DNA of 64,000 nucleotides from an uncultured Prevotella sp. (GCA_900541335.1 UQJC01000006.1:1-64000); one strand, 5' to 3'. Shown: positions 18,480 to 28,660, counted from the stretch's first letter. Program-made: numbers and translations. The notes: generated from the sequence alone by a model not told the origin.

Positions 18480-19937
18480 ATGCTCAATCTTCCTATTATA
18501 TATAAGGTACTCGGTACGTTGCTCTATTTGGAGGCATTGCTCTTTGGTGTTTGTATGAGCCTCGGGGTGTGGTATGGTGAAACGAACTATGCGACCTTTG
18601 GCGTTCCCATCGTGATAGCCTTGGCTTTGGGTACTGCCTTGCGTTTCTTTGGACGGCACGCAGAAAATCGAATGGGGCGACGTGATGGCTTTTTAATCGT
18701 TTCGCTGACTTGGGTCATTTTTTCCTTTATCGGAATGCTTCCCTTGCTTATTTCGGGGTATCAGCCCCGTGTGGCGGCCGCTTTTTTCGAAATTATGTCG
18801 GGGTTTACAACGACAGGAGCCACAGCGTTAACGAATATCGATTCTCTCCCAGCTTCCATTCTTCTTTGGCGCAGTTTAACCCACTGGTTTGGAGGAATGG
18901 GTATTGTGTTCTTTACGATTGCAATTCTGCCAAACATCGGTGGGGGTGAAACGAAACTCTTTTCAGCTGAGGCAACTGGACTAAAAATTGGTAAGTTGCA
19001 CCCACGTATTGGTACAACTGCTCGTTGGATTTGGAGTCTCTATTTATTGTTGACCCTCACATGTATGGGAGCGTACTATTTGGCGGGTATGAGTGTCTTT
19101 GACGCAGTGAACCATGGTTTCTCAACGATTGGTACAGGTGGCTTTTCCACGCATCAAGATAGTATTGCTTACTTCCAGTCCAATACGATTGAATGGATTA
19201 CAGCCATCTTTATGTTTTTAGCTGGTGTGAACTGCACGCTGCTTTATCTGTTGTTTATCAAACGCCGGATGAAAGACGTCATACGTGATGAAGAGCTTCG
19301 TTGTTATCTCTTCCTCTTTTTGGGAGCAGTTGCAGGGATTACAGGTATACTCTATTTTGTAGATAATCTTGATTTTTCCACAGCCTTGCGCAGTGCCTTC
19401 TTCAATACCGCGTCGTTACAGACAACAACTGGTTTCTCGGATGAGAACTTTATGAATTGGCATCCGACGATTTGGTTGCTTCTTGTCTTTGTCAGTATGG
19501 TCGGTGCATGTGCAGGTTCTACAAGTGGTGGCTTGAAGTGCATCCGTGTGTTGATGGTTTGGAAGCTCACTCGTGCTGAATTTCGTCAGTTATTGCATCC
19601 CCATGCTGTATTACCAGTTCGCCTCAATCAGAATCCTGTGACTGCACAGATGGGTCGTACAGTATTCGTTTTTTTTGTGGTATATGCCATTTTGATTTTG
19701 CTCGGTGCATTTTCCATGGTGGTCATGGGGCTTCCGATGCTCGATGCTTTTGGCCTGGCTATTTCTTCGTTTAGTAATGTCGGTCCTTGTGTCGGTTATG
19801 TAATCGGTCCGTTGGGTTCCTGGAATCCGTTGAGTGATGCGGCATTATGGATTAATGCTTTCTTGATGCTTGCGGGCAGATTGGAGATATTCTCCTTGCT
19901 TTTGCCTTTTACTCCAGCTTTTTGGCGGGATGAATAA
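18480..19937 (+). CDS. trkH: Trk potassium channel subunit TrkH
   Basis: This 485-residue polytopic inner-membrane protein forms the potassium pore. It shows the repeated M1-P-M2 architecture with selectivity-filter regions such as SGFTTTGATAL, NHGFSTIGTGGFST, FNTASLQTTTGFS and SFSNVGPCVGY, each with the expected conserved glycine. An initial pair of hydrophobic segments precedes the first repeat, as in the TrkH family. It lies directly after trkA on the same strand. Confidence 0.95.
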   Translation: MLNLPIIYKVLGTLLYLEALLFGVCMSLGVWYGETNYATFGVPIVIALALGTALRFFGRHAENRMGRRDGFLIVSLTWVIFSFIGMLPLLISGYQPRVAAAFFEIMSGFTTTGATALTNIDSLPASILLWRSLTHWFGGMGIVFFTIAILPNIGGGETKLFSAEATGLKIGKLHPRIGTTARWIWSLYLLLTLTCMGAYYLAGMSVFDAVNHGFSTIGTGGFSTHQDSIAYFQSNTIEWITAIFMFLAGVNCTLLYLLFIKRRMKDVIRDEELRCYLFLFLGAVAGITGILYFVDNLDFSTALRSAFFNTASLQTTTGFSDENFMNWHPTIWLLLVFVSMVGACAGSTSGGLKCIRVLMVWKLTRAEFRQLLHPHAVLPVRLNQNPVTAQMGRTVFVFFVVYAILILLGAFSMVVMGLPMLDAFGLAISSFSNVGPCVGYVIGPLGSWNPLSDAALWINAFLMLAGRLEIFSLLLPFTPAFWRDE

Positions 19938-20028
19938 AGGATGAAGTTTATTGCGTAAAGAAAACAGGGCGTGTATTCGTTGCTTGAATATGCTTCCGTT
20001 TTCTAACGATAAATAGCGAGTGCTTCGG

Positions 20029-20059
20029 TTGCCATGTTGGTAACTTTTCCCTACTTTTG
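20029..20059 (+). promoter_or_regulatory. Bacteroidetes-type promoter of fumarase
   Basis: TTG (20029-20031), 20 bases, then TACTTTTG (20052-20059). The leader to the ATG at 20118 would be about 52 nt. Confidence 0.55.
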
Positions 20060-20117
20060 CGCTATCAGACAATTTGAAATTCTACAACATACAACTCATT
20101 CCATACACATAAACATT

Positions 20118-21761
20118 ATGGCACAAATACCTGAATTCAAGTATGCTCCGATGTTCCAGCACGGCAAGGACGAAACGGAATACTATCTGCTCACCAAAGA
20201 CTACGTCAGCGTGAGTGAGTTTGAAGGAAAACCTATTCTCAAAGTAGAGGCTGAAGGTTTGACGAAGATGATTAATCAGGCTTTTCGCGATGTCAATTTC
20301 CTCCTGCGTCGTGCACATAACGAACAGGTTGCAAAAATTCTGACAGACCCAGAAGCTTCAGACAATGACAAGTATGTAGCATTGACCTTTTTGCGTAATG
20401 CAGAAGTTGCAGCGAAAGGACAATTGCCCCTTTGCCAGGATACGGGTACGGCTATTGTACATGGCGAAAAGGGACAGCAGGTTTGGACGGGCTTCTGCGA
20501 TGAGGAGGCTATCTCAAAGGGCGTTTATAAGACCTATACGGAAGAAAACCTTCGTTATTCACAAAATGCTCCGCTCAGTATGTACGAAGAGGTGAACACG
20601 AAGTGTAATCTTCCCGCGCAGATTGATTTGGAAGCTACCGAAGGTATGGAGTATAAATTCCTCTGTGTGACGAAGGGTGGTGGCTCTGCCAATAAGACTT
20701 ACCTCTATCAGGAAACAAAGGCTATCCTTAATCCGGGTACACTCGTTCCCTTCTTGGTAGAAAAGATGAAGACGCTGGGTACAGCTGCTTGTCCTCCGTA
20801 TCACATCGCTTTTGTTATCGGTGGTACTTCTGCAGAGAAGAATTTGCTGACCGTTAAGTTGGCTTCTACTCATTATTATGACGATCTTCCCACAACGGGT
20901 GACGAAACAGGACGTGCCTTCCGCGATGTTGAACTCGAAAAGCAATTGCTTGAAGAGGCATATAAGATTGGCTTAGGTGCTCAGTTCGGTGGTAAGTATT
21001 TTGCCCATGATGTACGCGTAGTTCGTTTGCCTCGTCACGGAGCTAGCTGTCCGGTTGGTCTCGGTGTAAGCTGTTCAGCTGACCGTAACATCAAGTGTAA
21101 GATTAATAAGGATGGTATTTGGATTGAAAAGATGGATGATAATCCCGCTTCTTTGATTCCTGCTGAATTGCGTGAAGCAGGCGAAGGCGATGCCGTTCGT
21201 ATAGACTTGAATTTGCCCATGAGCGAAGTTTGCAAGACGCTTTCTCAATATCCTGTATCTACTCGTGTAAGCTTGACGGGTACAATTATTGTGGCACGCG
21301 ACATTGCTCACGCTAAGCTTAAGGAGCGTTTGGATAAGGGTGAGGATTTGCCTGATTACATCAAGAATCATCCCGTTCTTTATGCAGGGCCTGCCAAGAC
21401 ACCGGCTGGTATGCCTTGCGGCTCAATGGGACCGACTACTGCCAATCGTATGGACCCCTATGTAGATCTCTTCCAGAGCAAGGGCGGTTCGATGGTAATG
21501 ATTGCTAAGGGTAATCGTACGCAAATGGTAACAGATGCTTGTAAGAAGCATGGTGGATTCTATCTCGGTTCGATTGGTGGTCCTGCTGCCATTCTTTCTC
21601 AGCAGAGCATCAAGAGTATTGAATGTGTAGAATATCCCGAATTGGGTATGGAAGCTGTGTGGAAAATCCAAGTAGTAGATTTTCCGGCCTTTATCCTCGT
21701 AGATGATAAGGGTAATGACTTCTTCCAACAGATTAAGCCTCGTTGCGCTTGCAATTTGTAA
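20118..21761 (+). CDS. fum: Class I fumarate hydratase
   Basis: This 547-residue [4Fe-4S] fumarase interconverts fumarate and malate, probably in the reductive arm leading to succinate in this anaerobe. It contains fused alpha and beta domains, with the cluster-binding LPLCQDTGTAI motif in the first part and GPTTANRMDPYVDLFQSKG in the C-terminal part. Other conserved pieces are KGGGSANKTYLYQ and the ASCPVGLGVSCSADRN segment. I chose the ATG at 20118 (MAQIPEFKYAPMF) because the -7 box lies between it and the longer open-frame start. A terminator follows closely. Confidence 0.95.
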   Translation: MAQIPEFKYAPMFQHGKDETEYYLLTKDYVSVSEFEGKPILKVEAEGLTKMINQAFRDVNFLLRRAHNEQVAKILTDPEASDNDKYVALTFLRNAEVAAKGQLPLCQDTGTAIVHGEKGQQVWTGFCDEEAISKGVYKTYTEENLRYSQNAPLSMYEEVNTKCNLPAQIDLEATEGMEYKFLCVTKGGGSANKTYLYQETKAILNPGTLVPFLVEKMKTLGTAACPPYHIAFVIGGTSAEKNLLTVKLASTHYYDDLPTTGDETGRAFRDVELEKQLLEEAYKIGLGAQFGGKYFAHDVRVVRLPRHGASCPVGLGVSCSADRNIKCKINKDGIWIEKMDDNPASLIPAELREAGEGDAVRIDLNLPMSEVCKTLSQYPVSTRVSLTGTIIVARDIAHAKLKERLDKGEDLPDYIKNHPVLYAGPAKTPAGMPCGSMGPTTANRMDPYVDLFQSKGGSMVMIAKGNRTQMVTDACKKHGGFYLGSIGGPAAILSQQSIKSIECVEYPELGMEAVWKIQVVDFPAFILVDDKGNDFFQQIKPRCACNL

Positions 21762-21771
21762 GCATAGGTCT

Positions 21772-21813
21772 AAAAGAGAAGGGGTAGGTTATGAAACCTG
21801 CCTCTTCTCTTTT
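21772..21813 (+). terminator. Terminator after fumarase
   Basis: AAAAGAGAAGGGGTAGGTT pairs with AACCTGCCTCTTCTCTTTT with one mismatch and one wobble-like position around an ATG-A loop. It begins 10 bases past the stop and ends in a T-tract. Confidence 0.75.
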
Positions 21814-22016
21814 CAATATAAGAGAAATGCAACATTGGTTGCTGTCTTTATTTACCGATTGAATACTGTGGTATAGTACTTATTACATGAGTTTATAAAG
21901 TGAACAGATGTGTTTGCTGTCTGATAGTATAGCTTCTACATGTAAAATGAAGTTATTTAAAAGGGGCGCAAAGTCCAATATATCATAGAAGAAGATAAGG
22001 TCTCAAGAAAATGTTC

Positions 22017-22024
22017 TAACTTTG
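22017..22024 (+). promoter_or_regulatory. -7 box for the tyrosine autokinase gene
   Basis: TAACTTTG matches TAnnTTTG, 28 bases before the ATG at 22053. There is no clear -33 element. Confidence 0.45.
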
Positions 22025-22052
22025 TCACCCAAACAATTATTATTCAGAACGA

Positions 22053-24455
22053 ATGAATAACAATGCCTATTATCAAGAACAAGAGGACGAATTGCAGTTC
22101 GGACCTCTTCTGAAACTTTGTTACCGCCAGTTTCTTAATAACTGGGGGTGGTTTCTCCTTTCTGTTATTGTCTGTGTTTTAGCAGGTGTAGTTTATTGGC
22201 AAAGCCAGCCGCGTATATTCCAACGTCAGTCTGTGATGTTGATAGAGGATGCAGACAATGGAAATAGTATGCGCCGGATGACGCGGAATAGCGGCATGAG
22301 TAGTTTAATGGAACTCAACGGTATCAGTGTAGGAGACAATCTACAGAATGAAATTTTTATTCTTTCTTCGAAGCGTCTGATGCTCCGCGTAGTGGATAAA
22401 CTGAAGTTGGATGTAGATTATACCACCAAGGAAGGTCTGCATCCTATTGCACTCTATGGAAATGAACGTCCCTTTGAAGTGTTGTTCAAAAATCCTTATA
22501 CCGGAAAGAAGATGCAACAAATCAAAGTGAAGAGGAAGGATGATCAGACGGTTGTACTGACAGAAATGTTAGATAAAAAGGGTAAGGAACAACCGAATGT
22601 AACAGCTAAGTTGGGACAGTTTGTTCAGACGCCTTATGGTCCTGTTTGCGTAGTTCGTGGTAAGAGCTTTGCTAAGTGGGATGATGAGGTGATTGCTGTG
22701 TCTCGCCTTTCACACAATAATGCTGCTAATCGTTACATGAGGGAGATGAGTGTGGAAGAGTATGACAAGGAAACCTCGCTGATTGTCATTACTTGCCAGG
22801 ATATGCACGTGAAGCGTGCCGATGATATTCTCAATACGCTTTATGATACGTATAAGAATGACGTGGTGCAAAATAAGAACCGCGTGGCTTATAGTACAGC
22901 AAAGTTTATTGATGATCGAATTGCGTTGATTGGTTCTGAATTAAGTCAGGTCGAAAATGATTTGGCTACGTTCAAGAAGCAGAATCAATTGATTGATTTC
23001 GAGGAATCTTCTAAATTTATTCTGAATGAGACCAGTGATGCGCGTAAGTTGGCATTGGAGGCTGAGACAGAATTGAATGTTGCTCGTTACTTAAGTGATT
23101 ATTTGAATAATCATACCAATGATCATGACTTGATTCCGGCATTGAGTTTAGGAGCGAATTCATACAATAGCCAAGTCGCTGATTATAACAAGTTGATGAA
23201 TCAGCGCAATACAACGGTGCAGAATTCAAGCGACGACCACGCTGTTGTGCGTGAAATGGATCGCCAGTTGGTACAAATGCGTAACAGCATCAAGTCTTCC
23301 ATTCAGAGCTATATTCAGTCGTTGCAACTTCGTGTACGTGACGCTAAGCAAAACGAACAATTCATAGCAGGTAAGATTACCAACGCTCCTGAGCAGGAAA
23401 AGCGTGGATTGGATATCAAACGCCAACAGGCCTTGAAGGAAACGCTTTATACTTACTTGCTCAATAAGCGTGAAGAAGTGGCTTTGAAGCAGGCTATCAA
23501 CGAAGCTAATGTCCGTTTGGTTGAAGGTCCCATTGGAGGCGATAAGAAAATTAGTCCGAAGGGAAGTATCATCTTGCCGATTGCATTCCTTATTGGTTTG
23601 TTTATTCCGACACTGATTATTTGGCTTCGTATGACGTTGGATGTGACAGTCCATGGACGAAAGGATGTTGAGGATGCAACCTCGATTCCCATCCTGGGTG
23701 AAATTCCTCGTTTGAAGAAGTCTGATAAATCAACCATTATTAGCGAGTATTCATCTGATGCCCCCATCGTAGAAGCATTCCGTATCTTGCGTTTTGGATT
23801 AGGCTATATCAAGCATTCTACGCAGGTTATGATGACGACTTCATCTACTCCAGGTCAGGGTAAAAGCTTTGTGGCGCGTAATTTGGCCATCATTCTTGCC
23901 ATGAGTGGAAAGAAAGTTGTGGTCGTTGATGCCGATATTCGTAAGGGAACTTTGAGTGCTTCTTTTGGTTCACACTTGGGATTGACAACCTATTTGGCTG
24001 ATGAGCATACTCGGATGGAAGATATCATCTGTCATGATATGGAGGGAACAGGTGTAGATTTTATTTCTGCTGGCCCGATGCCCCCCAATCCTTCCGAGCT
24101 CTTGATGTCTAATCGTTTAGATCTGCTTGTAGGGGATTTGCGTAAGCAATATGACCATATTATTCTTGACTGTACCCCGATGTTCTCGGTTGCAGATGCG
24201 AGCATTGTTAACCGTTTGACTGACTTGACGCTCTTCATCATCCGTGTAGGTCTGCAGGATCGTGATTTCTTGACCGACTTAGACCGTATGTATAAAGAAG
24301 AACGCTTTAAGCACCTTTGTGTGGTACTTAATGATGCGAATGCCAAGTACAATACCTATGGTTATGGCTATGGTTACGGTTATGGCTATGGTTATGGTTA
24401 TGGTGAAACAAAGCAATCTCGTACGAAGAAAATCTTGAGTCGATTGCGTAAGTAG
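22053..24455 (+). CDS. Polysaccharide co-polymerase / BY-type tyrosine autokinase (Wzc-like)
   Basis: This 800-residue inner-membrane protein combines a Wzz-type chain-length domain with a cytoplasmic bacterial tyrosine kinase. Membrane helix 1 (FLNNWGWFLLSVIVCVLAG) and helix 2 (about residues 506-530) flank a large periplasmic coiled-coil region. The kinase has Walker A PGQGKS (600-605), A' VVDADIRKG (D626, D628) and Walker B ILDCTP (D706). The C-terminus carries eight Tyr-Gly pairs, a likely autophosphorylation cluster, followed by a basic tail. By family analogy it controls polymer length with Wzy and Wzx. No Wza export lipoprotein gene precedes it, which is unusual. The polysaccharide locus starts 8.5 kb downstream. 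Confidence 0.93.
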   Translation: MNNNAYYQEQEDELQFGPLLKLCYRQFLNNWGWFLLSVIVCVLAGVVYWQSQPRIFQRQSVMLIEDADNGNSMRRMTRNSGMSSLMELNGISVGDNLQNEIFILSSKRLMLRVVDKLKLDVDYTTKEGLHPIALYGNERPFEVLFKNPYTGKKMQQIKVKRKDDQTVVLTEMLDKKGKEQPNVTAKLGQFVQTPYGPVCVVRGKSFAKWDDEVIAVSRLSHNNAANRYMREMSVEEYDKETSLIVITCQDMHVKRADDILNTLYDTYKNDVVQNKNRVAYSTAKFIDDRIALIGSELSQVENDLATFKKQNQLIDFEESSKFILNETSDARKLALEAETELNVARYLSDYLNNHTNDHDLIPALSLGANSYNSQVADYNKLMNQRNTTVQNSSDDHAVVREMDRQLVQMRNSIKSSIQSYIQSLQLRVRDAKQNEQFIAGKITNAPEQEKRGLDIKRQQALKETLYTYLLNKREEVALKQAINEANVRLVEGPIGGDKKISPKGSIILPIAFLIGLFIPTLIIWLRMTLDVTVHGRKDVEDATSIPILGEIPRLKKSDKSTIISEYSSDAPIVEAFRILRFGLGYIKHSTQVMMTTSSTPGQGKSFVARNLAIILAMSGKKVVVVDADIRKGTLSASFGSHLGLTTYLADEHTRMEDIICHDMEGTGVDFISAGPMPPNPSELLMSNRLDLLVGDLRKQYDHIILDCTPMFSVADASIVNRLTDLTLFIIRVGLQDRDFLTDLDRMYKEERFKHLCVVLNDANAKYNTYGYGYGYGYGYGYGYGETKQSRTKKILSRLRK
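24357..24404 (+). repeat. Tyr-Gly hexanucleotide repeat (8 units) in the kinase tail
   Basis: Eight successive TAT/TAC-GGT/GGC codon pairs encode the tyrosine cluster. The near-perfect six-base periodicity could let unit number change by slippage while staying in frame. Confidence 0.9.
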
Positions 24456-24499
24456 TTGTTACTTATTTGACATTCACAAAATTCTGAATATACTATATA

Positions 24500-24537
24500 A
24501 AAAGGACTGGCTTCAATCATCTGAGGTCAGTCCTTTT
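24500..24537 (+). terminator. Terminator after the tyrosine autokinase gene
   Basis: AAAGGACTG pairs with CAGTCCTTT, extended by an inner CTTCA/TGAGG helix, and ends with TTTTG. The rest of the 24456-24760 spacer holds only the mfd promoter candidate. Confidence 0.75.
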
Positions 24538-24666
24538 GTTTGGATGCGGCGTAGTAAGTATGATTTTATCGTTTGTACTGCTATAATGATGTCTTTGGCA
24601 TAAATGTACCAAATGAAACGTGGTTGTGTAAAGCAGTAGCGGATTAGCGATTGAATGAGTTTTTGC

Positions 24667-24674
24667 TAATTTTG
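24667..24674 (+). promoter_or_regulatory. -7 box for mfd
   Basis: TAATTTTG matches TAnnTTTG and lies 86 bases before the chosen ATG at 24761, and upstream of the longer possible start at 24689. Confidence 0.45.
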
Positions 24675-24760
24675 CGCTACACTATCAAGTGCTTGTTGCT
24701 TTCCTTAGGAGGGGAAGTACTATTTTGTTCCTATTTCCATCTACGATACTTCCATTTCTT

Positions 24761-27700
24761 ATGCATATTCCTGATTTTCTACACGTCTTTTCCCAACATC
24801 CTCAAGTAGCGGCATTGGCCCATACCCTGAGTCATGATCGACTTCCACTTATTCACGCAGAAGGCTTGCAAGGATCTGCAGCTCCTGTTGTACTTGCAGC
24901 ATTAAGTACTGGCCGTTCGATTGTAAAGCGGCCCTTTCTGCTCATCTGCCGTGATGAAGAGGAAGCGGGTTATTTTTACCATGATTTGGTGCAATTGTTG
25001 GGGGAAGATATGGTGCTCTTTTTCCCATCTACTTATCGACGTGCTGTAAAATACGCCCAACGCGATGCGGCAAATGAAATTCTTCGTACGGAGACGCTTA
25101 ATCGTTTGGCAAAACCTTCGGATAAAGCTCAGACACTTTATATCGTGACACATCCAGAGGCTTTATCGGAACGAGTAGCTCCGCTTCAGCAAATGGAAGA
25201 GCGCACCTTGCGTTTAGAGGAAGGTCAGGAGTATGACTTGACCTGGTTGGCCGAGCGATTGCGTGATTTGGGTTTTGTGCGTAAGGACTATGTTTACGAA
25301 CCTGGTGAATACGCTTTGCGTGGTTCTATTCTCGATGTTTATTCCTTTGCATCAGAATACCCTTTCCGTATTGACTTTTTTGGTGATGAGGTGGATTCAA
25401 TCCGAACTTTTGAAGTTCAAACGCAGCTATCGCGTGAACGGCGTCAGGTTGTAAGTATCGTTCCCGACACCGAGGGACAGCTCAAGGAAGGATTGGTTCC
25501 CTTTACGGACTATCTTAGTCAGGATACCGTCTTAGTCGTACAAGATTTGCCTTTTATTCATGATTGTATCGACCGCATTTACACGGAAGGATTTGCTCGT
25601 CAGGCTAAATTAGAGCGTGCTCCGGAAAGTGAGATGGAGGTAGCGGAACAATACGAACGATTACGTAAGGAATCATTGCTGATTACGGGTGAAGAGTTCT
25701 TGCGTGGTGTCGCTTCGCTCCAACGTTTGCATATAGGTAAGCAACCATTGGGTACTCCTGATGCAACGATACGTTTTCAAACTACACCGCAACCGTTATT
25801 CCACAAAAATTTTGACTTGCTCATACAAAACTTACGGCAGATGCAAGTTGATGGATATCGATTATATATATTGGCTGATAGTCCGAAGCAAACGGAGCGT
25901 TTACGTTGTATTTTTGAGGAAATGGGGGAAGCGTCTGATTTCTTCACTCCTATCGATAAAACTTTGCATGAGGGATTTACCGACCAGACGTTACGTTTGT
26001 GTTGTTATACGGATCACCAAATCTTTGACCGTTTTCATAAATACAGCTTAAAGACAGACCATGCACGTGATGCAAAGATGGCTTTGACGCTTAAAGAGTT
26101 GATGCAATTTGAAGCTGGAGACTACGTTGTACACATTGACCATGGAGTGGGGCGGTTTGCAGGTTTGGTACGTATGCCTGGTACTGACGGTGAAATGCAG
26201 GAAATGATCAAATTGCTTTATAAGAACGATGATGCGGTATACGTATCCATTCATTCGCTTCATAAGGTATCGAAATACAAGGGCAAGGAAGGTGAACCGC
26301 CTCGCATCAGTCATCTTGGAACGGGAGCTTGGGAAAAGCTGAAAGAACGCACCAAGAAGAAGATTAAGGATATTGCGCGCGATTTAATTCAGCTCTATTC
26401 CAAACGTCGTGAAGAAAAAGGCTTTGCTTTCAGCCCAGACTCGTTTATGCAGCACGAATTGGAGGCTGGATTTGCTTATGAAGATACGCCCGATCAGCTC
26501 CGTGTAACCCAAGAAGTAAAAGCAGATATGGAGGCTGACAAACCGATGGATCGTTTGGTGTGTGGGGATGTGGGGTTTGGCAAAACGGAAATCGCTGTGC
26601 GTGCTGCGATGAAGGCGGCTGCCGACAACAAGCAGGTTGCTGTACTTGTTCCTACAACAGTACTCGCATTGCAACATTACAAGACTTTTGCTTCGCGACT
26701 CAAAGATTTTCCCGTAAAGGTCGATTATTTGAGCCGTGCCCGTTCAACGGCACAAACTAAGCGGGTGTTACAGGAGTTAGCAGAAGGAAAAATAGATATC
26801 CTCGTCGGTACACATAAATTGATTGGGAAGACAGTCAAGTGGAACGACTTGGGATTGCTTATCATCGATGAGGAACAAAAGTTTGGCGTAGCCGTCAAGG
26901 AACGTTTGAAACAAGTAAAGGTAAATGTAGACACACTGACCATGTCAGCCACTCCGATTCCGCGTACCTTGCAGTTTTCGTTGATGGGAGCACGTGATTT
27001 TAGTGTGATTCAAACACCTCCCCCCAATCGTCGTCCGATACAGACGGAGATTCATACCTTCAACCACGAAGTCATAGCAGAAGCGGTCAACTTCGAAATG
27101 AGTCGAAATGGACAAGTTTATATCGTGACCAATCGTATTGCAGCTCTGGAGAATTTAGCTGCCATTGTGCGCAAACATGTACCTGATGCTCGTATCTGTA
27201 TTGGTCATGGACAAATGCCGCCCGATAAGTTGGAAAAGATTATCATGGAGTTTGTCAATTATGACTATGATGTACTCATCTCTACAACCATTGTGGAAAA
27301 CGGTATTGATATTCCTAATGCCAATACAATAATCATTGATGCGGCTCACCATTTTGGTATCTCAGATTTGCATCAGATGCGTGGTCGTGTAGGACGTGGT
27401 TCTCGTAAGGCGTTCTGCTATTTGCTGGCTCCGCCGCTGGCATTGCTTTCTAACGAATCGCGTCGCAGGCTGCAAGCTATTGAGAATTTCTCTGATTTGG
27501 GGTCAGGAATCCATATCGCGATGCAGGATCTCGACATTCGTGGTGCGGGAAATTTGTTAGGGGCGGAACAGAGTGGATTTATTGCTGATTTGGGTTACGA
27601 AACGTATCAGAAAATTTTGGCCGAAGCTGTGACCGAACTCAAAAATGATGAGTTTGCCGATCTCTATGCAGAAGAGTTACAGCGTACGGGTGATTTAAGT

Positions 27701-28174
27701 GGAGAGCTCTTTGTAGATGATTGTACGGTAGAATGCGATTTACACGCTTATTTTCCCGAAACTTATGTGCCTGGAGCGACCGAGCGAATGTTGCTTTATC
27801 GTGAATTAGATTCTTTGGCTTCGCAAGAGCAGATAGAAGCATTTCGTCAACGCATGAAGGACCGGTTTGGTGAATTGCCTCCTGAAGGCGAAGAATTGTT
27901 GCGTATCGTTCCTCTCCGTGCATTAGGACGTAAGGCAGGAGCCGAACGCTTGCTGTTACGCAAACGCACAATGACGCTTTACTTTGTCGCTAATCCTGAA
28001 AGTCCTTTCTATCGCAGCAACACGTTTGGTAAGATTATTGACTTTGCCACACAGTCTTTCCAGCGTTGTGTATTGGAAGAGACGGGCGGTAAACGAAGAA
28101 TGAAAATAAAAGACGTACCTTCGGTCGAAACGGCATTACTCACCTTACGGGCAATGTTGGGAGTTGAAGAATAA
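24761..28174 (+). CDS. mfd: Transcription-repair coupling factor Mfd
   Basis: This 1137-residue ATP-dependent translocase removes stalled RNA polymerase at lesions and recruits UvrA. The N-terminal UvrB-like region (to about 330) includes YEPGEYALRGSILDVYSF. The RNA polymerase-interacting CarD-like domain follows (GDYVVHIDHGVGRFAGL). The RecG-like helicase has Walker A GDVGFGKT (602-609), DEEQ (703-706) and motif VI-type HQMRGRVGRG. The TRCF C-terminal domain is present. The start at 24761 (MHIPDFLHVF) fits the family better than the hydrophobic 24-codon extension. Confidence 0.96.
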   Translation: MHIPDFLHVFSQHPQVAALAHTLSHDRLPLIHAEGLQGSAAPVVLAALSTGRSIVKRPFLLICRDEEEAGYFYHDLVQLLGEDMVLFFPSTYRRAVKYAQRDAANEILRTETLNRLAKPSDKAQTLYIVTHPEALSERVAPLQQMEERTLRLEEGQEYDLTWLAERLRDLGFVRKDYVYEPGEYALRGSILDVYSFASEYPFRIDFFGDEVDSIRTFEVQTQLSRERRQVVSIVPDTEGQLKEGLVPFTDYLSQDTVLVVQDLPFIHDCIDRIYTEGFARQAKLERAPESEMEVAEQYERLRKESLLITGEEFLRGVASLQRLHIGKQPLGTPDATIRFQTTPQPLFHKNFDLLIQNLRQMQVDGYRLYILADSPKQTERLRCIFEEMGEASDFFTPIDKTLHEGFTDQTLRLCCYTDHQIFDRFHKYSLKTDHARDAKMALTLKELMQFEAGDYVVHIDHGVGRFAGLVRMPGTDGEMQEMIKLLYKNDDAVYVSIHSLHKVSKYKGKEGEPPRISHLGTGAWEKLKERTKKKIKDIARDLIQLYSKRREEKGFAFSPDSFMQHELEAGFAYEDTPDQLRVTQEVKADMEADKPMDRLVCGDVGFGKTEIAVRAAMKAAADNKQVAVLVPTTVLALQHYKTFASRLKDFPVKVDYLSRARSTAQTKRVLQELAEGKIDILVGTHKLIGKTVKWNDLGLLIIDEEQKFGVAVKERLKQVKVNVDTLTMSATPIPRTLQFSLMGARDFSVIQTPPPNRRPIQTEIHTFNHEVIAEAVNFEMSRNGQVYIVTNRIAALENLAAIVRKHVPDARICIGHGQMPPDKLEKIIMEFVNYDYDVLISTTIVENGIDIPNANTIIIDAAHHFGISDLHQMRGRVGRGSRKAFCYLLAPPLALLSNESRRRLQAIENFSDLGSGIHIAMQDLDIRGAGNLLGAEQSGFIADLGYETYQKILAEAVTELKNDEFADLYAEELQRTGDLSGELFVDDCTVECDLHAYFPETYVPGATERMLLYRELDSLASQEQIEAFRQRMKDRFGELPPEGEELLRIVPLRALGRKAGAERLLLRKRTMTLYFVANPESPFYRSNTFGKIIDFATQSFQRCVLEETGGKRRMKIKDVPSVETALLTLRAMLGVEE

Positions 28175-28197
28175 GCCAGGGGGATATTAGGGTAGAA

Positions 28198-28488
28198 TCA
28201 GCTAAAGCAGATGTCTACAATGACCTGTGCGCCTACTCGTTTATTGAGAGCTTGCACCAATTCGCTCCGGCGCATCATTAACTCTGTACGCATGGCGGCC
28301 GAACGAATGCTGACATAAAGCTTTTGGTTATATATTTTCAAATCCTTGGTCGATCGTTCAACTACAGGTCCTGCCACTTCGCCCCAAGCTTCGATGAGTC
28401 GGAATTCGTTGAGTGGACCTTCCAGTTGAGCTTGGCGAAGGAAACGGAGTAAGATGGCATCTAATTTTTCTTCTTTACGACGTTCCAT
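28198..28488 (-). CDS. DUF721 family protein
   Basis: This small 96-residue cytoplasmic protein belongs to the DUF721 (DciA-like) group. The family's conserved pattern is visible: LIEAWGEVAGPVVERST, then LYVSIRSAAMRTELMMRRSEL. In other bacteria DciA-type proteins help load the replicative helicase; whether this short Bacteroidales form does so is inference. I chose the ATG at 28488 (MERRKEEKLD); a second ATG four codons upstream is possible. It converges with mfd, with only 23 bases between the stops. Confidence 0.8.
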   Translation of the reverse strand: MERRKEEKLDAILLRFLRQAQLEGPLNEFRLIEAWGEVAGPVVERSTKDLKIYNQKLYVSIRSAAMRTELMMRRSELVQALNKRVGAQVIVDICFS

Positions 28489-28505
28489 GTGTAATAACAT
28501 AAATG

Positions 28506-28538
28506 AATGCCCCGTTCCCGCAAAGGGAACGGGGCATT
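28506..28538 (-). terminator. Perfect 14-bp hairpin between the DUF4831 and DUF721 genes
   Basis: AATGCCCCGTTCCC (28506-28519) pairs perfectly with GGGAACGGGGCATT (28525-28538) around a five-base loop. It sits 18 bases upstream of the DUF721 start. The T-tract on the minus strand is weak (CATTTATG), so it may act as a terminator for the upstream gene or as a leader structure. Confidence 0.6.
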
Positions 28539-28660
28539 ATTGATTAAAAGAATTTTGATTGATTATTCAGTTAGGTAGAGGGAAGAAATCTATGCGAATC
28601 ATCTAGATTCTGGTGTCCGATTCCTAACTCATCAACGATTAGGAAACTAAATCTTCGATT

